Assembly (NCBI GenBank): GCA_963576565.1
Contig: OY755047.1
Location: 31,285,351 to 31,349,350, forward strand
Length of the DNA: 64,000 nt
Reading direction: 5' to 3'
Origin: Aspidapion aeneum
Lineage: Eukaryota > Arthropoda > Insecta > Coleoptera > Brentidae
A program made the position numbers and the translations under genes. Shown piece after piece: positions 1-10,905 of the stretch. The notes beneath the pieces were generated by a model. It did no database searches, was not told the origin of the DNA, and was given only the letters and a program-made list of their open reading frames with translations. Position 1 is the first letter of the stretch. Each line of letters begins with the position of its first letter.

Positions 1-484
1 CACACACCAAATTTTTTCCTGTTATTAAAGCTATCTATGCTGTACATTTACCGGGTAAGGCAAAAATTATTTTGCTCTTTTTCTACGAGCATACGAAACA
101 AGCCATTTTTCGCACGCATTTGTTTTAAAAGTGTCACTTTTTTGCTCTACTGTTCCGTACGCTACGAAAAACCTATATAATATCTTTTTTTTTTTGGTGT
201 GCTTAACAACCCAACTTTCAAATCGTTGTCAAGAACCGCCCATGTCAAGTCATTGTAGATGTTTAGACCTAGTAATCTGTGGTTTAGACATACAAAACCT
301 ATAAATTTATTAAACATTTAAAAAAAATATATTTTTAATGTTTTCCGCACGTGCGAAAAAAAAATAGTGTTCTTTACTCTTACGGAAAGTTTCTTACTCT
401 TGCGGAAAGTTTCTGAAAGGCACTAAATCACAAATTTAAAAAAATACAATTTATGTACAAGCTGTTTTCGTATATTTCAACTAA
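1..484. other. Unassigned AT-rich DNA at the window edge
   Basis: No coding signal is visible. Near position 50 there is a TTACCGGGTAAGGCAAAAA stretch resembling the ends of TA-flanked elements elsewhere in the window, but no partner end was found. A short direct repeat (ACTCTTRCGGAAAGTTTCT) lies at about 375-415, and TTTTTCGCACG near 105 has its reverse complement near 350. Confidence 0.4.
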
Positions 485-493
485 GGTCTATTA

Positions 494-1046
494 CAAGGTC
501 TGTAGAGGATAGGTTGCCTGGTAACTCCAGGGTCGAAGCGGGGTGAGAGATGACAGCGCGTCAATTGGAGTGCCAAAGATTTAATTAGGACGCTCGGTTT
601 ACATGTGTTTTAAAGTATTTTTAATCTTCGATGGTTTATTTTTTACATTTGTAGTGTGTTTTCGGGCTATATTTATTTAAAACTGTAAATACTTACATAT
701 ATAAAATTTAGTATATTATAATAAAATATATAAACGTTATGCAATCAAATTTTAAAGAAGTCTAATATAAAGGAACTAAAAAAGTTCTAGCATTTTTCCT
801 TATGGTTTATGCAAATTTAGTTGATAGTATTTTATGAATATTGTTCTTACAGACACTTTATGAAACATAACAAAAAATATATTTATATTTAAATCAATAA
901 AGGAACACAAGAAACTTGAAGATTTCCTACTATATTAAATGCTTTTTATTTAAATTGGCACTCCGGGTGACGTCATTTCCTGCGTTTCACCAACTGGCTC
1001 TGATTGGTCAGAAAGTTACCAGGTAACCTATCCTCTATAGACCTTG
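494..1046. mobile_element. Non-autonomous MULE-like DNA transposon with 9-bp target duplication
   Basis: The ends form inverted repeats starting CAAGGTCTGTAGAGGATAGG on the left and, on the opposite strand, CAAGGTCTATAGAGGATAGG on the right. They match over about 33 bp with two differences, with weaker similarity further in around ATTGGAGTGCC. The element is bounded by GGTCTATTA at 485-493 and again at 1047-1055, a perfect 9-bp target duplication. A 9-bp duplication is typical of Mutator-like elements, though other superfamilies can make 8-10 bp. The 553-bp interior is AT-rich with no transposase, so this copy depended on proteins made elsewhere. The superfamily is an inference from duplication length alone. 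Confidence 0.75.
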
Positions 1047-1055
1047 GGTCTATTA

Positions 1056-1845
1056 CACCTATTTCAAGCTTGGACCGTACCAAACCTGAACTGTACTGCA
1101 GCGTAGCTGCGCAACTTGACAATTTTACTCTATAAAAACGTTATGTGTAGCTCAGCGTAGTGCGGGATACTTCATTCAAATTCGATAAATAATTATTTGA
1201 CCGCGTCGGCGTCGTGTCGCACAATTCTGCTGCAGTGCAATTCCGCTTAGTTCAATCAAATCTCAAGAGAAAAAAGTGTAAACACAAAAGTTGCAGGGTG
1301 TATCCTAAACCACCAGAAAATTTAATTTAACAAAACAAATTAACGTCGCAAAGTTATAAAAAATTCATATTATTATGAATTAGTCTCCTCTGCCTACATA
1401 AATTAAATGGATCCATAATGGATCTAATACCTTCCTAGCTAGCCTATTAGCACACTTCAAGTAAAGCCATGATATATCAGCCTTGAAAACAGTTTTTTGT
1501 AAATCTCTCGGAAACTAAAGCTTCTGCGAAGTTTTTGGTTAGAACACAAGTTTCAGCATGTTGTGCTCTACTACAGTCTGAAAACCGCATATTGATGCGA
1601 AGCTCCGTTATAAAGTTGATATTTAAAAAAAAAATTAATTGCCAGAAAACTGTTATTACCATTAATGGATTTTGACCAAAATCTAATCAGCTTGTAAGAG
1701 TGTTAAACACTATTTTACCTAAAAATTTTATGAAAATCGATTGACCGGTTTAGGAGCTATCGTGTTACGGATAGAAATAAACATACACACACACACGCAC
1801 ACACAGATAGATATAATGATGATACGATAATATCTATATAATACG
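1056..1845. other. Unassigned DNA with a short CA-rich repeat
   Basis: No gene recognised; short open frames here have no family resemblance. The motif TTGACCGGTTTAGGAGCTATC near 1740, followed by a CA-rich tract at about 1785-1806, resembles sequence often found near LINE 3' ends in insects, but no coding remnant is attached. Confidence 0.35.
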
Positions 1846-2490
1846 ATCATAACAAAAACATTTCATGTAAAAAAAGCCAAATACGCGAAAATGGCATTCC
1901 GTAAAAAGAATTGAGATAAAAGTAAAGCCAAGTTCTCCAATACAAACTTCAAAATGAAAGTTTCTTACTAGTTTGGAAATGTTTTTTTTAAACTTTGCTA
2001 TTACAGCCAAACTACTTTATGTTAAATTTAGCACTGTGGACAATGTTACTTTTACATAACTTTACATGTATAGGGGAAGGAAGTAAATTAAAATTTTCGT
2101 GTTTTTAAAATTTTTCCTATAGTTTTATCATAGTTCCTATCAGTCTTCCAATGCTCAGGTCTCTAGCCTTTCTGGAAGTGGGTAATGTTACTTTTACATA
2201 ACTTTACATTTATAGGGGAAGAGGGTAAATGAAAATTTTGAAGTTTTTAAATTTTTTTCTATGGTTTTATTATAGTTTCTATCAGCCTTCCAAAGCTCAG
2301 CTCTCTAGCGTTTCTGGAAGTGGGCAATGTTACTTTTATATACATTTACATTTATATGGGAGGGGAGTAAATTAGAATTTTGGGGTTTTTTGATTTTTTG
2401 ACCAGTCTGCCAAATTTCAGCTTTGTTGCATGTCTGGAAGTACAGTAGAATTTTGATGATCTATACATGAGTGAGTGAGTCGGCGAGTGG
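1846..2490 (-). mobile_element. Composite tandem-repeat element, copy A (partial)
   Basis: This copy begins with ATCATAACAAAAACATTTCA, which on the minus strand is the palindromic 3' end of the family seen complete at 9395-10905. Only one arm of the terminal palindrome is present (1846 to about 2010). Three or so units of the ~143-bp array follow, each with the phrase GGCAATGTTACTTTTACATA in minus-family orientation. The copy fades out near the GATCTATACATGAGTGAGTG phrase, without the GGCACGGCAGTGCC hairpin end. It is truncated and has no coding sequence. Confidence 0.7.
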
Positions 2491-3089
2491 CAAGAATACC
2501 TAAGGATTTTTTTGCTGCTTGGAAACAGTATAAACACAAAAAACTGCACTCATAACATTTATAACACTTAAAAAGGCTTTTGTTAAATGATCAGTCATTG
2601 TTACTTGGGTATAGTAATCAATTGCGCTGCACACTGGTTAAAAAGCTATTTAGCCCTTTCTTACTTCTAAAGTTTACCCTACTTATTAAGACACTCTGTA
2701 TATTAATAACAACGTACCTTTATAATATTAATAGAGATGTTCTCCAAATCCAAAACGACGAAGTATGGCGTGCAAACGACATTTCGATTCCATCGTGGCA
2801 GGCGATATTTCAAGATTTTCGTCGCTTTTACTGAAATAAAGGGAAAGACAAATAAATCTTATTTTGTTTACAAGCATATTGATCGTAAAGTTCTAAGAAA
2901 GCGCCTTATTTGCGTTTTGCATTAAATTTTCGCCTAAATTGATCTGCTATGACAATAAAGTCCCTCGGGTTGGAACACGTTATTTAAAGTTTTGTTTTGC
3001 GAAGAAATGACACGGAAAACACAAAACTAAAAAAAAACTAGTTTTTATTTTGTGCTTTTTGCTTGGGATATTTATGTATGTTTGTGTCG
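2491..3089. other. Unassigned DNA
   Basis: Two short overlapping open frames occur (2580-2834 and 2737-2925), but their composition and lack of any recognisable motif give no support for a gene. No repeat partner was found in the window. Confidence 0.3.
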
Positions 3090-3620
3090 CGATAGAGGCT
3101 AAACCGCTGAACCGATTTTGACAAAAAAGGTGTCATTGAATTGCTACTGATTGCGAAGGTACTATAGGCTTTAAAAACAGGAATTAACAAGCAGGTCGTT
3201 AGACGCCATTTTGTCGAATTACCTAAATTTCATGCGATTTTAATTAAACTCCTTAGATCACCCATTTCAAAAGTAATCTAATTTGCTATAATTACTTTGT
3301 AGGCCTCCCTGCTCCTACCCATCACCCTTCCTTTCATACCCCCCCCCCCCACTATCATCAAAAACCATATTTGCATAATTTTATCAAATATGGGGCGACT
3401 TCAAAAATTCTTTCTGCATACGCTTTAAGATTTTTTTTCCAACACCAATTTTACTAGTTCCCCTCTCCCTCTCTCCACCCCACCTCCTTATTAGTAATAG
3501 TTGTAGCTATAACTTTCACAAATATAGAACGATTTTAAAAATTCTTTCTGCACAAGCTTTAAGATTATACTAGTTCCCCCTCCCTCCCCCTCACCACCTT
3601 CACTCAATGTTTATAGAAAC
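3090..3620 (+). repeat. Dispersed repeat, paired with 57810-58330
   Basis: This stretch matches 57810-58330 in the opposite orientation over about 500 bp. Shared phrases include GCTGAACCGATTTTGACAAA, ATTACTTTGTAG followed by CTCCCTGCTC, and AAAATTCTTTCTGCA. Each copy carries a second, diverged unit of the AAAATTCTTTCTGCA block about 130 bp further on, and C-rich tracts (CCCCTCTCCC). The phrase resembling ACCGATTTTGACAAAA is common in insect repeat tails. No coding sequence or clean termini could be defined. Confidence 0.65.
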
Positions 3621-4630
3621 GCACCTATCTACCCTTTGGGTATAGTTCAATCGTTAGTTAATATTTTAATAGGTATATATTATTAATAGTAGTGTTTTAG
3701 TAGTAGAAGTTTAGCTCAGTAAAAACTTCCCATATCCTCCTTCTTAATGTCAATCCATCTTTAAAAAATAATAATAAAAAAAAACAAAAAAGAACAAAAA
3801 AAAACACAAGAGAAACAAAAAAACAAAAAAAAATGGAAGGTAACATTGTTTGCGTTCGTAAAAAATCTACACGTACTTTCTGGGTAACGCTAAATGAATG
3901 GTAAATGCATAATGCTTTCTATAAGGCTGAGTAAGAATTAAAAAAGTTGGAAATAAAAGAAAATAAAAAAGACACCCAACTGCTAAATCTACTTGCACTC
4001 ACTAGTAGCAGTTGGGTACAAAAAACCTAAAAATCTGATTCATAAAAATACAAAACTGTATAATTTCGTAAGTGCGCTTTGAGCATCGAAACAAAACTAT
4101 CAATTTTGTAACCAACTGCGACTAGTAGCAGGGGTGTGCGGTCCATGTAAGCAATGGAAGCATTGATTCCCTTAAGAAATCAGACATAATAAAAATAAAT
4201 TGTCAATAGTTCATTATCAAAACTTGACGTAATTAGCGCCAGTCCTATAGGATTGATAAGACTGTATCAGAAGCAATATATTTTGCGCGTACCTATGTAC
4301 TAAAAAAGCTGCATCTTATCTTATATACCTATTTGTATATAATAGAAGGGCGTATAAAAAAAAAACGAGTTTTAGCAGTTGTCTTTGTCGTACGAGTAGA
4401 AAACGCATAGGAATTCATTGACTGTCGGTCTTGATTTGACTCGAGAGCAGCGCTGCTTTCGCGATAACCGCTGGCTCCTTGCGTTCTTTTCGGCAGATAC
4501 AATTGCTTGTCTCGTTATATAAAAAATAGTGGGGTTCAATGCGAGAACTAAGTTCGCGCACTTTAGGATTGAAATAAGCAGTGTATGTATGTATTCGAAA
4601 GTGGTGGCAGGCCCTACTATTGTGCCCACG
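3621..4630. other. AT-rich stretch with a small shared repeat
   Basis: No gene is supported. The segment at about 3925-4140 shares CTATAAGGCTGARTAAGAA and CCCAACTGCTAAATCTACTT with stretches at 54150-54215 and 59430-59540, so it belongs to a short dispersed family. Motifs CACTAGTAGCAGTTGGGT and CGACTAGTAGCA form imperfect inverted pairs inside it. Poly-A runs lie at 3760-3830. Confidence 0.4.
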
Positions 4631-4632
4631 TA

Positions 4633-5835
4633 CAGGGTGTCCCAAATTGGGCACTTTTAGGGGGTTTAAGGTACTTCTAAGGGAGACAGAGAAAAACTGA
4701 CCACGCATTGCGAGGCTTATAGTGGAAACCGCATTTTGAAATATCGTCTCGTCTTTGAGCTACGGGGGCTTTTTGAAAAGTCTGCATTTTGGAAGGGGGT
4801 CAATAACTTCGTTATTAATGGAAATTTTAATTTAGAGTAAATTACAATTTTATAGACTTTGTAACGAGGAATTCACCCGTTAAATTAAATTTTAACTGTC
4901 ACTTTGAGTTTTTGAGATATGACATAAAGTTGCATTTTTTCTTATGGAAGGGCCTATATTTTAATTAATTTTCGAATTCGTCATTGAATTCTTTTCAAAA
5001 TGATGTATCATATGTCATAGTTTGATTGTGCGGTTTCGGAGATACTTAAAGTTTTTTATTTTTGTCTAGTGTGCGTTGAATGACGTCATGCGCCATTGAC
5101 GTGAAAGCCTTGCGGTCAAATCTTACTTCAATGTTCCTATAGTTTGCGCCTTCGCGTTTTATCATTGTTTTCAATTGTTTAAACAATTTGACATTACGCT
5201 TTTATATGAAATTATTTTGCACAAAAGCGTTTTAAATTTATTTTGAAATATGTATCATTTTTGTTACTTTTTATAACTAGGCTTTGAGGGCCGTCAGCTG
5301 AATTATAATTTTTCCAAACCAGGCTTACTATATTTTTGACTGTGTAAAATAAAAAAAATACTGGAGTGCCTTGACCTTACTCAGCAGGAAATCATAGCGC
5401 ACTAGAAATAAGTGAAAAAGCTGAATATCTCCTAAACTGCTCAATCAAACTATGAAAGAATTCAATGACGAATTCGAAAATTAATTAAAATATAGGCTAT
5501 TCCATAAGAAAAAATGCAACTTTATGTCATATCTCAAAAACTAAAAGTGACAGTTGAAATTTAATTTAGCGGGTGAATTCCTCGTGACAAAGTCTATGAA
5601 ATTGCAATTTACTCTAAATCAAAATTTCCATTAATAACGAAGTTATCGACCCCCTTCCAAAATGCAGACTTTTCAAAAAGCCCCCGTAGCTCAAAGACGA
5701 GACGATATTTCAAAATGCGGTTTTCACCATAAGTCTTCTCTTGAAATTTGAGCCTCGCAATGCGTGGTCAGTTTTTCTCTGTCTCCCCTAGAAGTACCTT
5801 AAACCCCCTAAAAGTGCCCAATTTGGGACACCCTG
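4633..5835. mobile_element. TA-flanked foldback DNA element with ~430-bp arms
   Basis: The ends are CAGGGTGTCCCAAATTGGGC and its reverse complement, flanked on both sides by TA (4631-4632 and 5836-5837), as in Tc1/mariner-type insertion. The two arms remain complementary for about 430 bp (4633 to about 5050, and about 5405 to 5835), sharing phrases such as GGTACTTCTA, CGAGACGATATTTC and GAATTCGTCATTGAATTC. The ~350-bp centre has no transposase. The short open frames on the minus strand near 4372-4708 cross the element boundary and are not genes. Confidence 0.85.
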
Positions 5836-5837
5836 TA

Positions 5838-6400
5838 CCTACATACTGAGTTTGACTAAAGTGGCATATTTTTTTTCCACCCAGTACATGAAAAAACTCT
5901 GCAGATTACAACAATAAATGATTTAGGCTTAAAACTTTGACTCAAAGATATACCACTAAGCATTATTAGCCATAATAAGCAGTGTGTTCGATTACGTAAA
6001 TACGCGCGGCGTGCCAGCAGGAGGCTTCGGTTTCGGTAAAGGATATTTGCAACGACCTTTAAAACTATACAGTTGTGTGATTGTGTAGTGAGTTTTTTGA
6101 TTAACAAAAAAAAGGTATTTTAACATTTTTCCCTAAAACACTTGGTTTATTTCAAAACCGAATAATACCTAAAAAAAATAACCTTATTTTATGCATGGAT
6201 GTCAATTAAGGGCTAACCGTGGACTTGGCCCACTTAGGTGATACATCGTTTAAAAGACAATTTAGTTTTCTATAATAAAGTTAACTACACACTTTGTGTA
6301 AAATGCTTAATTTATTAAAAAATTACAGGAAACTGAGTAATTTCGGGTTATTTTGCATATGCTATTGGAATACATAGGAAACGGGTGCCTTTTGCAAGCT
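5838..6400. other. Unassigned DNA
   Basis: An 83-codon minus-strand frame at 5856-6107 has no recognisable motif. No repeats or termini were found. Confidence 0.3.
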
Positions 6401-6424
6401 AAAATTCTATAGTGACTGGACTAA

Positions 6425-6862
6425 TAGCAGAAGTCGTAAAGCAAATATAGATTTATTATCAAGCCTACTCTTAGAAAAGTACATATTTACGTTTGTATAT
6501 ATCAGCCCATATATGACCGCCTTACGTGTAGATAATGCGACTAATGGAACAAATAAGGTCAAGCCATCACCTCCTATTGTTTTATTTATTACTCTGTTGT
6601 TTGTCAAAGAGGAAGCGATTTATAATAATATACCTAGCTGACTAAAAAGGGAACTCATTTCCTTATTAGAGTTTGTTATAGCAGAAGACGTTAAGCAAAG
6701 AGAGAGCTATTACAAAGTCTACTTTAAGGAATTCTTGAAAAGCACATATTTACATTGGTATCCAGCCCAGACATGCAACATGCGTGTATGAAAGTAATGG
6801 CACAAATAAGGTAAAATCATCACCTCTATTATTTTGTTTATCAGTCTTTTGTTTGTCAAAAA
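6425..6862. repeat. Diverged tandem duplication, ~250-bp period
   Basis: The block at about 6425-6612 recurs at about 6675-6862. Shared phrases are GCAGAAGWCGTWAAGCAAA, AAAAGYACATATTTAC, ACAAATAAGGT and TTTGTTTGTCAAARAGGA. The copies differ by many substitutions and small gaps, so the duplication is old. No coding potential is conserved between them. Confidence 0.7.
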
Positions 6863-6887
6863 GGATATTATATAGATGATAAAAAAA

Positions 6888-7796
6888 GATCTACTACTAT
6901 GTTAGTTTAAATCGTTTTTCTACGTTGTCCGATGCCTACTCTCCACCTCCTTCAATCCTCACAATCATCTTCTGTTAGGTTTTTTTGACTCATTGATCTT
7001 TGGATTGACTATTACCATTCCAGTTTAGGAAGCCCTTAAGTTCTGTGCCCTATTGGTTGCCATTTTAGGACCTGCTTTCGTAATCTTTCGTCGTTCATCC
7101 GTTGTACATGGCCGTACCATATCAGTTGTCTTTTAGTGATGTCATCCGTTATGCTTCCCTCGATTCCCATTCTATCTTTTATGATCTCATTTCTCATTTG
7201 ATCTGTTTTAGATATTCTCATTGATCTTCTTATTGCCACTTTTCATTCTTGGTTTGTATTTTTCTGCTACGCGAAAACTCGTGCTTTTAACCATTGTTTC
7301 ACATTTTATGTTAAATTTTACATTATTTTTATCTCTCTGCTCTATAGAATACTGTTAAGTTATTTTTTTCCAGTTGTATTTCGGTCTTATCAAATGTGAG
7401 ACCCAAGTATACATACTTATTGCATGGAGATAACGTTTGTCCATTGTCTAGTTCTAACTCATTTGTTTCGTTTCCAATACATAAGTACTGTGTCTTGTCT
7501 ACTTTCACTGTTAACCCTCAGTTTTGGTCCTCTTTCGTTAACATTCTCATCATATACTCCATGCCTTCTTTATCATTAGCTACAATTACTTGGCGTGTAT
7601 TTGAGTTGTATTCCAATGCCGTGTACTTTACGTTTCCAGTTTTTTAGAGCTACTGTGATATATATTTTAAAAAGGGTTGGATGCAACATCCCTGTCTTAA
7701 GCCTTTCGTTATCGAGAATTATTTTGAAAGTCAATTTCCAATTTTGATTTTAGATTTTGATCCTTTGTATAGTTCTTTTATTGCTTTTATCTATGT
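6888..7796 (-). pseudogene. RTE-like LINE reverse transcriptase, 3' part (interrupted)
   Basis: On the minus strand this encodes the second half of a LINE reverse transcriptase and its C-terminal domain. Visible in order are KAIKELYKGSKSKIKIG, a damaged palm region with QVIVANDKEGMEYMM, VDKTQYLCIG, and YVYLGLTFDKTE. The C-terminus reads RRSMRISKTDQMRNE, then RQLIWYGHVQRM. The catalytic FADD box expected just before QVIVANDKEG is missing, apparently deleted, and there are stops and frameshifts. The coding end near 6911 precedes TACTACTAT, which on the minus strand is the family's (TAG)n tail. The same C-terminus occurs at 27441. The upstream half continues at 10906-11302, beyond two insertions. 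The RTE assignment rests on the GHVQRM-type tail and is tentative. Confidence 0.8.
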
Positions 7797-7797
7797 A

Positions 7798-9383
7798 CCG
7801 GGTAGGCCAAAAAAAACCGGACAATTATTTTTTCATTATCACTTTTGAACTATACAATCGATTTTCATGGGATAAACTGCAGTTGGTAGAGACTTAACGA
7901 GAGTTATAACTAAATACATTTTTTAGTCCGCCATCTCAAAATCCAAGATGGCGGAATAAATTAAAATATACCCTTTAAAGATCCTCGTTTATTCTTGTGT
8001 TGCAAACATGGCACGCACAATAAGATTAGAATCAGCAAAATCGGTTCAGTAGTGCTAAAAAATATATTTTTGTTTCCACCATTGTTTTGCATATTATACG
8101 ATTGCCTGGCCAATCATGTCTGCATTTATTTCCTTATAAATTCATTACTACTGAACCGTTTTTTTGATGAAATAAAAAACATCCTGGTTAGAATCGATTT
8201 GCTTTTAAAGATCATGATCAAAGTTTATCGCCATCTTAAAAGTTAAGATGGTGAATAGAATCATACTTGGTTCTTTAAAATGGCGTGTTTATTCTTATTT
8301 TCCGAAAGTTTTTTAGATTTTTTTTTGAATTTATAGAAAACCACTACTTTTTCCCCACACAACGAGGTACAAATAAGTAAAATCGGTGTGATGGTTCTCA
8401 AAAAATCTATTTTTGTTTCAGCCATTGTTTTACAGATTATAGGATTACATTGCCAATCCTGTCTGCATTCAGTTCCGTATAAATTCATTATTACTAAACC
8501 AATTTTAGTGAAATAAAAAATCATGGTGAGAATTGATTGCTCTTTAAAGACTGTAACTGTAATCAAAATAATCTTCCGCCATCTTAGAATTTAAATGTCG
8601 GACAGAATCATACTTGATGCAATGCAATCGTATAATTTGTATAACAATGGTCAAAACCTAATCAGATTTTGTAAGAACCACTTCACCGATTTTAGTGTTT
8701 TGTACCTTGTTAAGCGGAAGAATAGTAGTGCTTCTCTTTAAATTGAAAAAAAAAATCATTTTCGAAAAATAAGAATAAAGTTGCCTCTTTGAAGGGTCAA
8801 GTATGATTCTGTCCGACATCTTAACTTTTAAGATGGCGGCAAATTTCGATTACAATCTTTAAAGAACAGTCAATTCTCACCATGATTTTTTTTTATTTCA
8901 CTAAGATCGGTTCAGTAATAATGTGTTTATAAAGAAACAAATGCAGACAGGATTGGCAATGCAATCGTCTAATCTGTAAAACAATGGTTGAAACAAAAAC
9001 AGATTTTTTTGAGAACTACCACGCCGATTTTACTAACTTGTACCTCTAAAATAAACACGCCATTTTAAACAATAAAGTATGATCCTGAAAGCCATCTTAA
9101 AATTTAAGATGGCGATAAATTTTGATCCTGATCTTTAAAAAGCAATCAATTCTCATCAGGATGGTTTTCATTTCATTAAAATTGGTTCAGTAGTAGAGCA
9201 TCTTTGAAGGGTACAATTTAATTTCGTCCGCCATCTTGGATTTTGAGATGGCGGACACAAAGATATATTTGGTAAAACTCTGATTAATTCTCTGCAAAGT
9301 GCAGTTTTTCCCATTAAAATCGATGGTATAGTTCAAAGGTTATAATGAAAAAAAAATTGTGCGGTTTTTTTTGGCCCAGCCGG
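7798..9383. mobile_element. TA-flanked giant foldback element with repeated CCGCCATCTT palindromes
   Basis: The termini are CCGGGTAGGCCAAAAAAAAC and, inverted, CCGGCTGGGCCAAAAAAAAC, flanked by TA at 7796-7797 and 9384-9385. Almost the whole 1.6 kb is one inverted repeat: left and right halves are complementary for roughly 700-800 bp. Inside, six small palindromes of the form CCGCCATCTTAAAA-TTAAGATGGCGG recur near 7928, 8231, 8578, 8813, 9090 and 9229, separated by repeated blocks containing GAATTGATTGCTCTTTAAAG and CCATTGTTTTACAGATTA. No transposase is present. It interrupts the LINE that continues on either side. Confidence 0.85.
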
Positions 9384-9559
9384 TATAATTGATATCTGAG
9401 GGCATGACAGTGCCTCGCCAAGTTCGCGCGCCGTAACTATCTTTTTTGGAAACATTTCAGCCGATATTTGACCTACCTAAAACTCTACTTCGGAATGAGC
9501 TACGAATCTCAAACTTTGCACAGTCGTAGATGCTATGACTGATAGGAACTATGATAAAA

Positions 9560-10440
9560 CTATAGGAAAAAATCAAAAAACCCCAAAATTTTAATTTACT
9601 TTCTTCCCCTATACATTTAAAGTTATGTAAAAGTAACATTGCCCACTTCCAGAAATGCTAGAGAGTTGAGCTTTGGCAGACTGATAGAAACTATGATAAA
9701 ACTATAAGAAAAAATTAAAACACCCCAAAATTCTAATTTACTTCCCTCCCCTATAAATGTAAAGTTAAGTAAAAGTAACATTGCCTACTTCCAGACATAC
9801 TAGAGAGCTGAGCTTTGGAAGACCGATAGTAACTATGATAAAGTTATGGAAAAAAATTAAAACACCCCAAAATTCTAATTTACTTCCTTCCCCTATTAAT
9901 GTAAATTTATGTAAAAGTAACACTGCCCACTTCCAGAAACGCTAGAGAGCTGAACTTTTTAAGACTGACAATATGATAAAACTATATGAAAAAATTTAAA
10001 AACACCAACATTTTAATTTACTTCCCTCTCCTATAAATGTAAATTTATGTAAAACTAACATTGCCCACTTCCAGAAATGCTAGAGAGCTGAGTATTGGAA
10101 TGCTGATAGAAATTATGATAAAACCATGGGAAAAAATTTAAAAAGTCCAATATTTTCATTTACATTCCTCCCCTATAAATGTAAAGTTATGTAAAAGTAA
10201 CATTACCCACTTCCAGAATTGCTAGAGAGCTGAGCATTGGAAGACTGATAGGAACTATGATAAAACTATAGGACAAAATTTAAAAACATGACAATTTTAA
10301 TTTATTTCCCTCCCCTATACATGTAAATTATGTAAAAGTAACATTGGGTACTTTAAGAAACGCTAGAGAGCTGAGCTTTGGAAGGCTGATAGGAACTACG
10401 ATAAAACCATGGAAAAAAATTAAAAAATCTCAAAAATTTA
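9560..10440 (+). repeat. ~143-bp tandem array inside composite element B
   Basis: Units recur with the phrase AACATTGCCCACTTCCAGAA near 9640, 9780, 9925, 10063, 10200 and 10345, a spacing of 137-145 bp. Each unit also holds GCTAGAGAGCTGAGCTTTGG, CTATGATAAAACTATAGG and TTTACTTCCCTCCCCTATAA. The units differ by scattered substitutions. The same unit is found in the copies at 2040-2440, 13380-13620, 26480-26610 and 49600-50220. Confidence 0.85.
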
Positions 10441-10532
10441 AGTAAGGCATTGCAAAAGTTTTGAACAATATTCCGCATATTTTACTACTTTAAAAATTAA
10501 GTATTTTCCAATTCCTTTAATAAAGAAGTGAA

Positions 10533-10905
10533 ATCATAACAAAAACATTTCATGTAAAAAAAAAGCCAAGTACGCGAAAATGGCATTCCGTAAAAAGAAT
10601 TGAGATAAAAGTAAAGCCAAGTTTTCTAATACAAATTTCAAAATGAAAGGTTCTTACTAGTTTGGAAATATTTTTCTAAACTTGGCTATTACGGCTGTAA
10701 ATGACTCTTAGGCACAGTGCTAAATTGAACATAAAGAAGTTTGCCTGTAATAGCAAAGTTTAAAAAAATATTTCCAAACTAGTAAGAACCTTTCATTTTG
10801 AAATTTGTATTGGAGAACTTGGCTTTACTTTTATCTCAATTCTTTTTACGGAATGCCATTTTCGCGTACTTGGCTTTTTTTTACATGAAATGTTTTTGTT
10901 ATGAT
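10533..10905. repeat. Terminal palindrome of composite element B
   Basis: A ~373-bp inverted repeat begins ATCATAACAAAAACATTTCA and ends with its reverse complement. The arms are about 155 bp each and nearly identical, sharing AAGCCAAGTACGCGAAAATG and TACTAGTTTGGAAATATTTT, with a loop centred near 10715. A second, more diverged full palindrome is at 49130-49495. Copy A keeps only one arm and copy C only the last ~25 bp. Confidence 0.85.

Larger units (their letters stand above)
9395..10905 (+). mobile_element. Composite tandem-repeat element, copy B (most complete)
   Basis: The left end starts TCTGAGGGCATGACAGTGCC directly after an A. In other copies this end forms a hairpin GGCAC-GGCA-GTGCC. 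A conserved block (GCCAAGTTCGCGCGCCGTAA, TACTTCGGAATGAGCTACGA) follows, then about six units of a ~143-bp array, a spacer, and a terminal palindrome ending GTTATGAT. Four copies with a readable left end (9395, 13129, 26282, 50450) all begin TCTG after A. The architecture (terminal hairpin, central tandem units, structured other end, no TIRs) recalls non-autonomous Helentron/DINE-like elements, but no Rep/helicase is seen, so this is an inference. It interrupts the same LINE as the neighbouring foldback. Confidence 0.75.
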
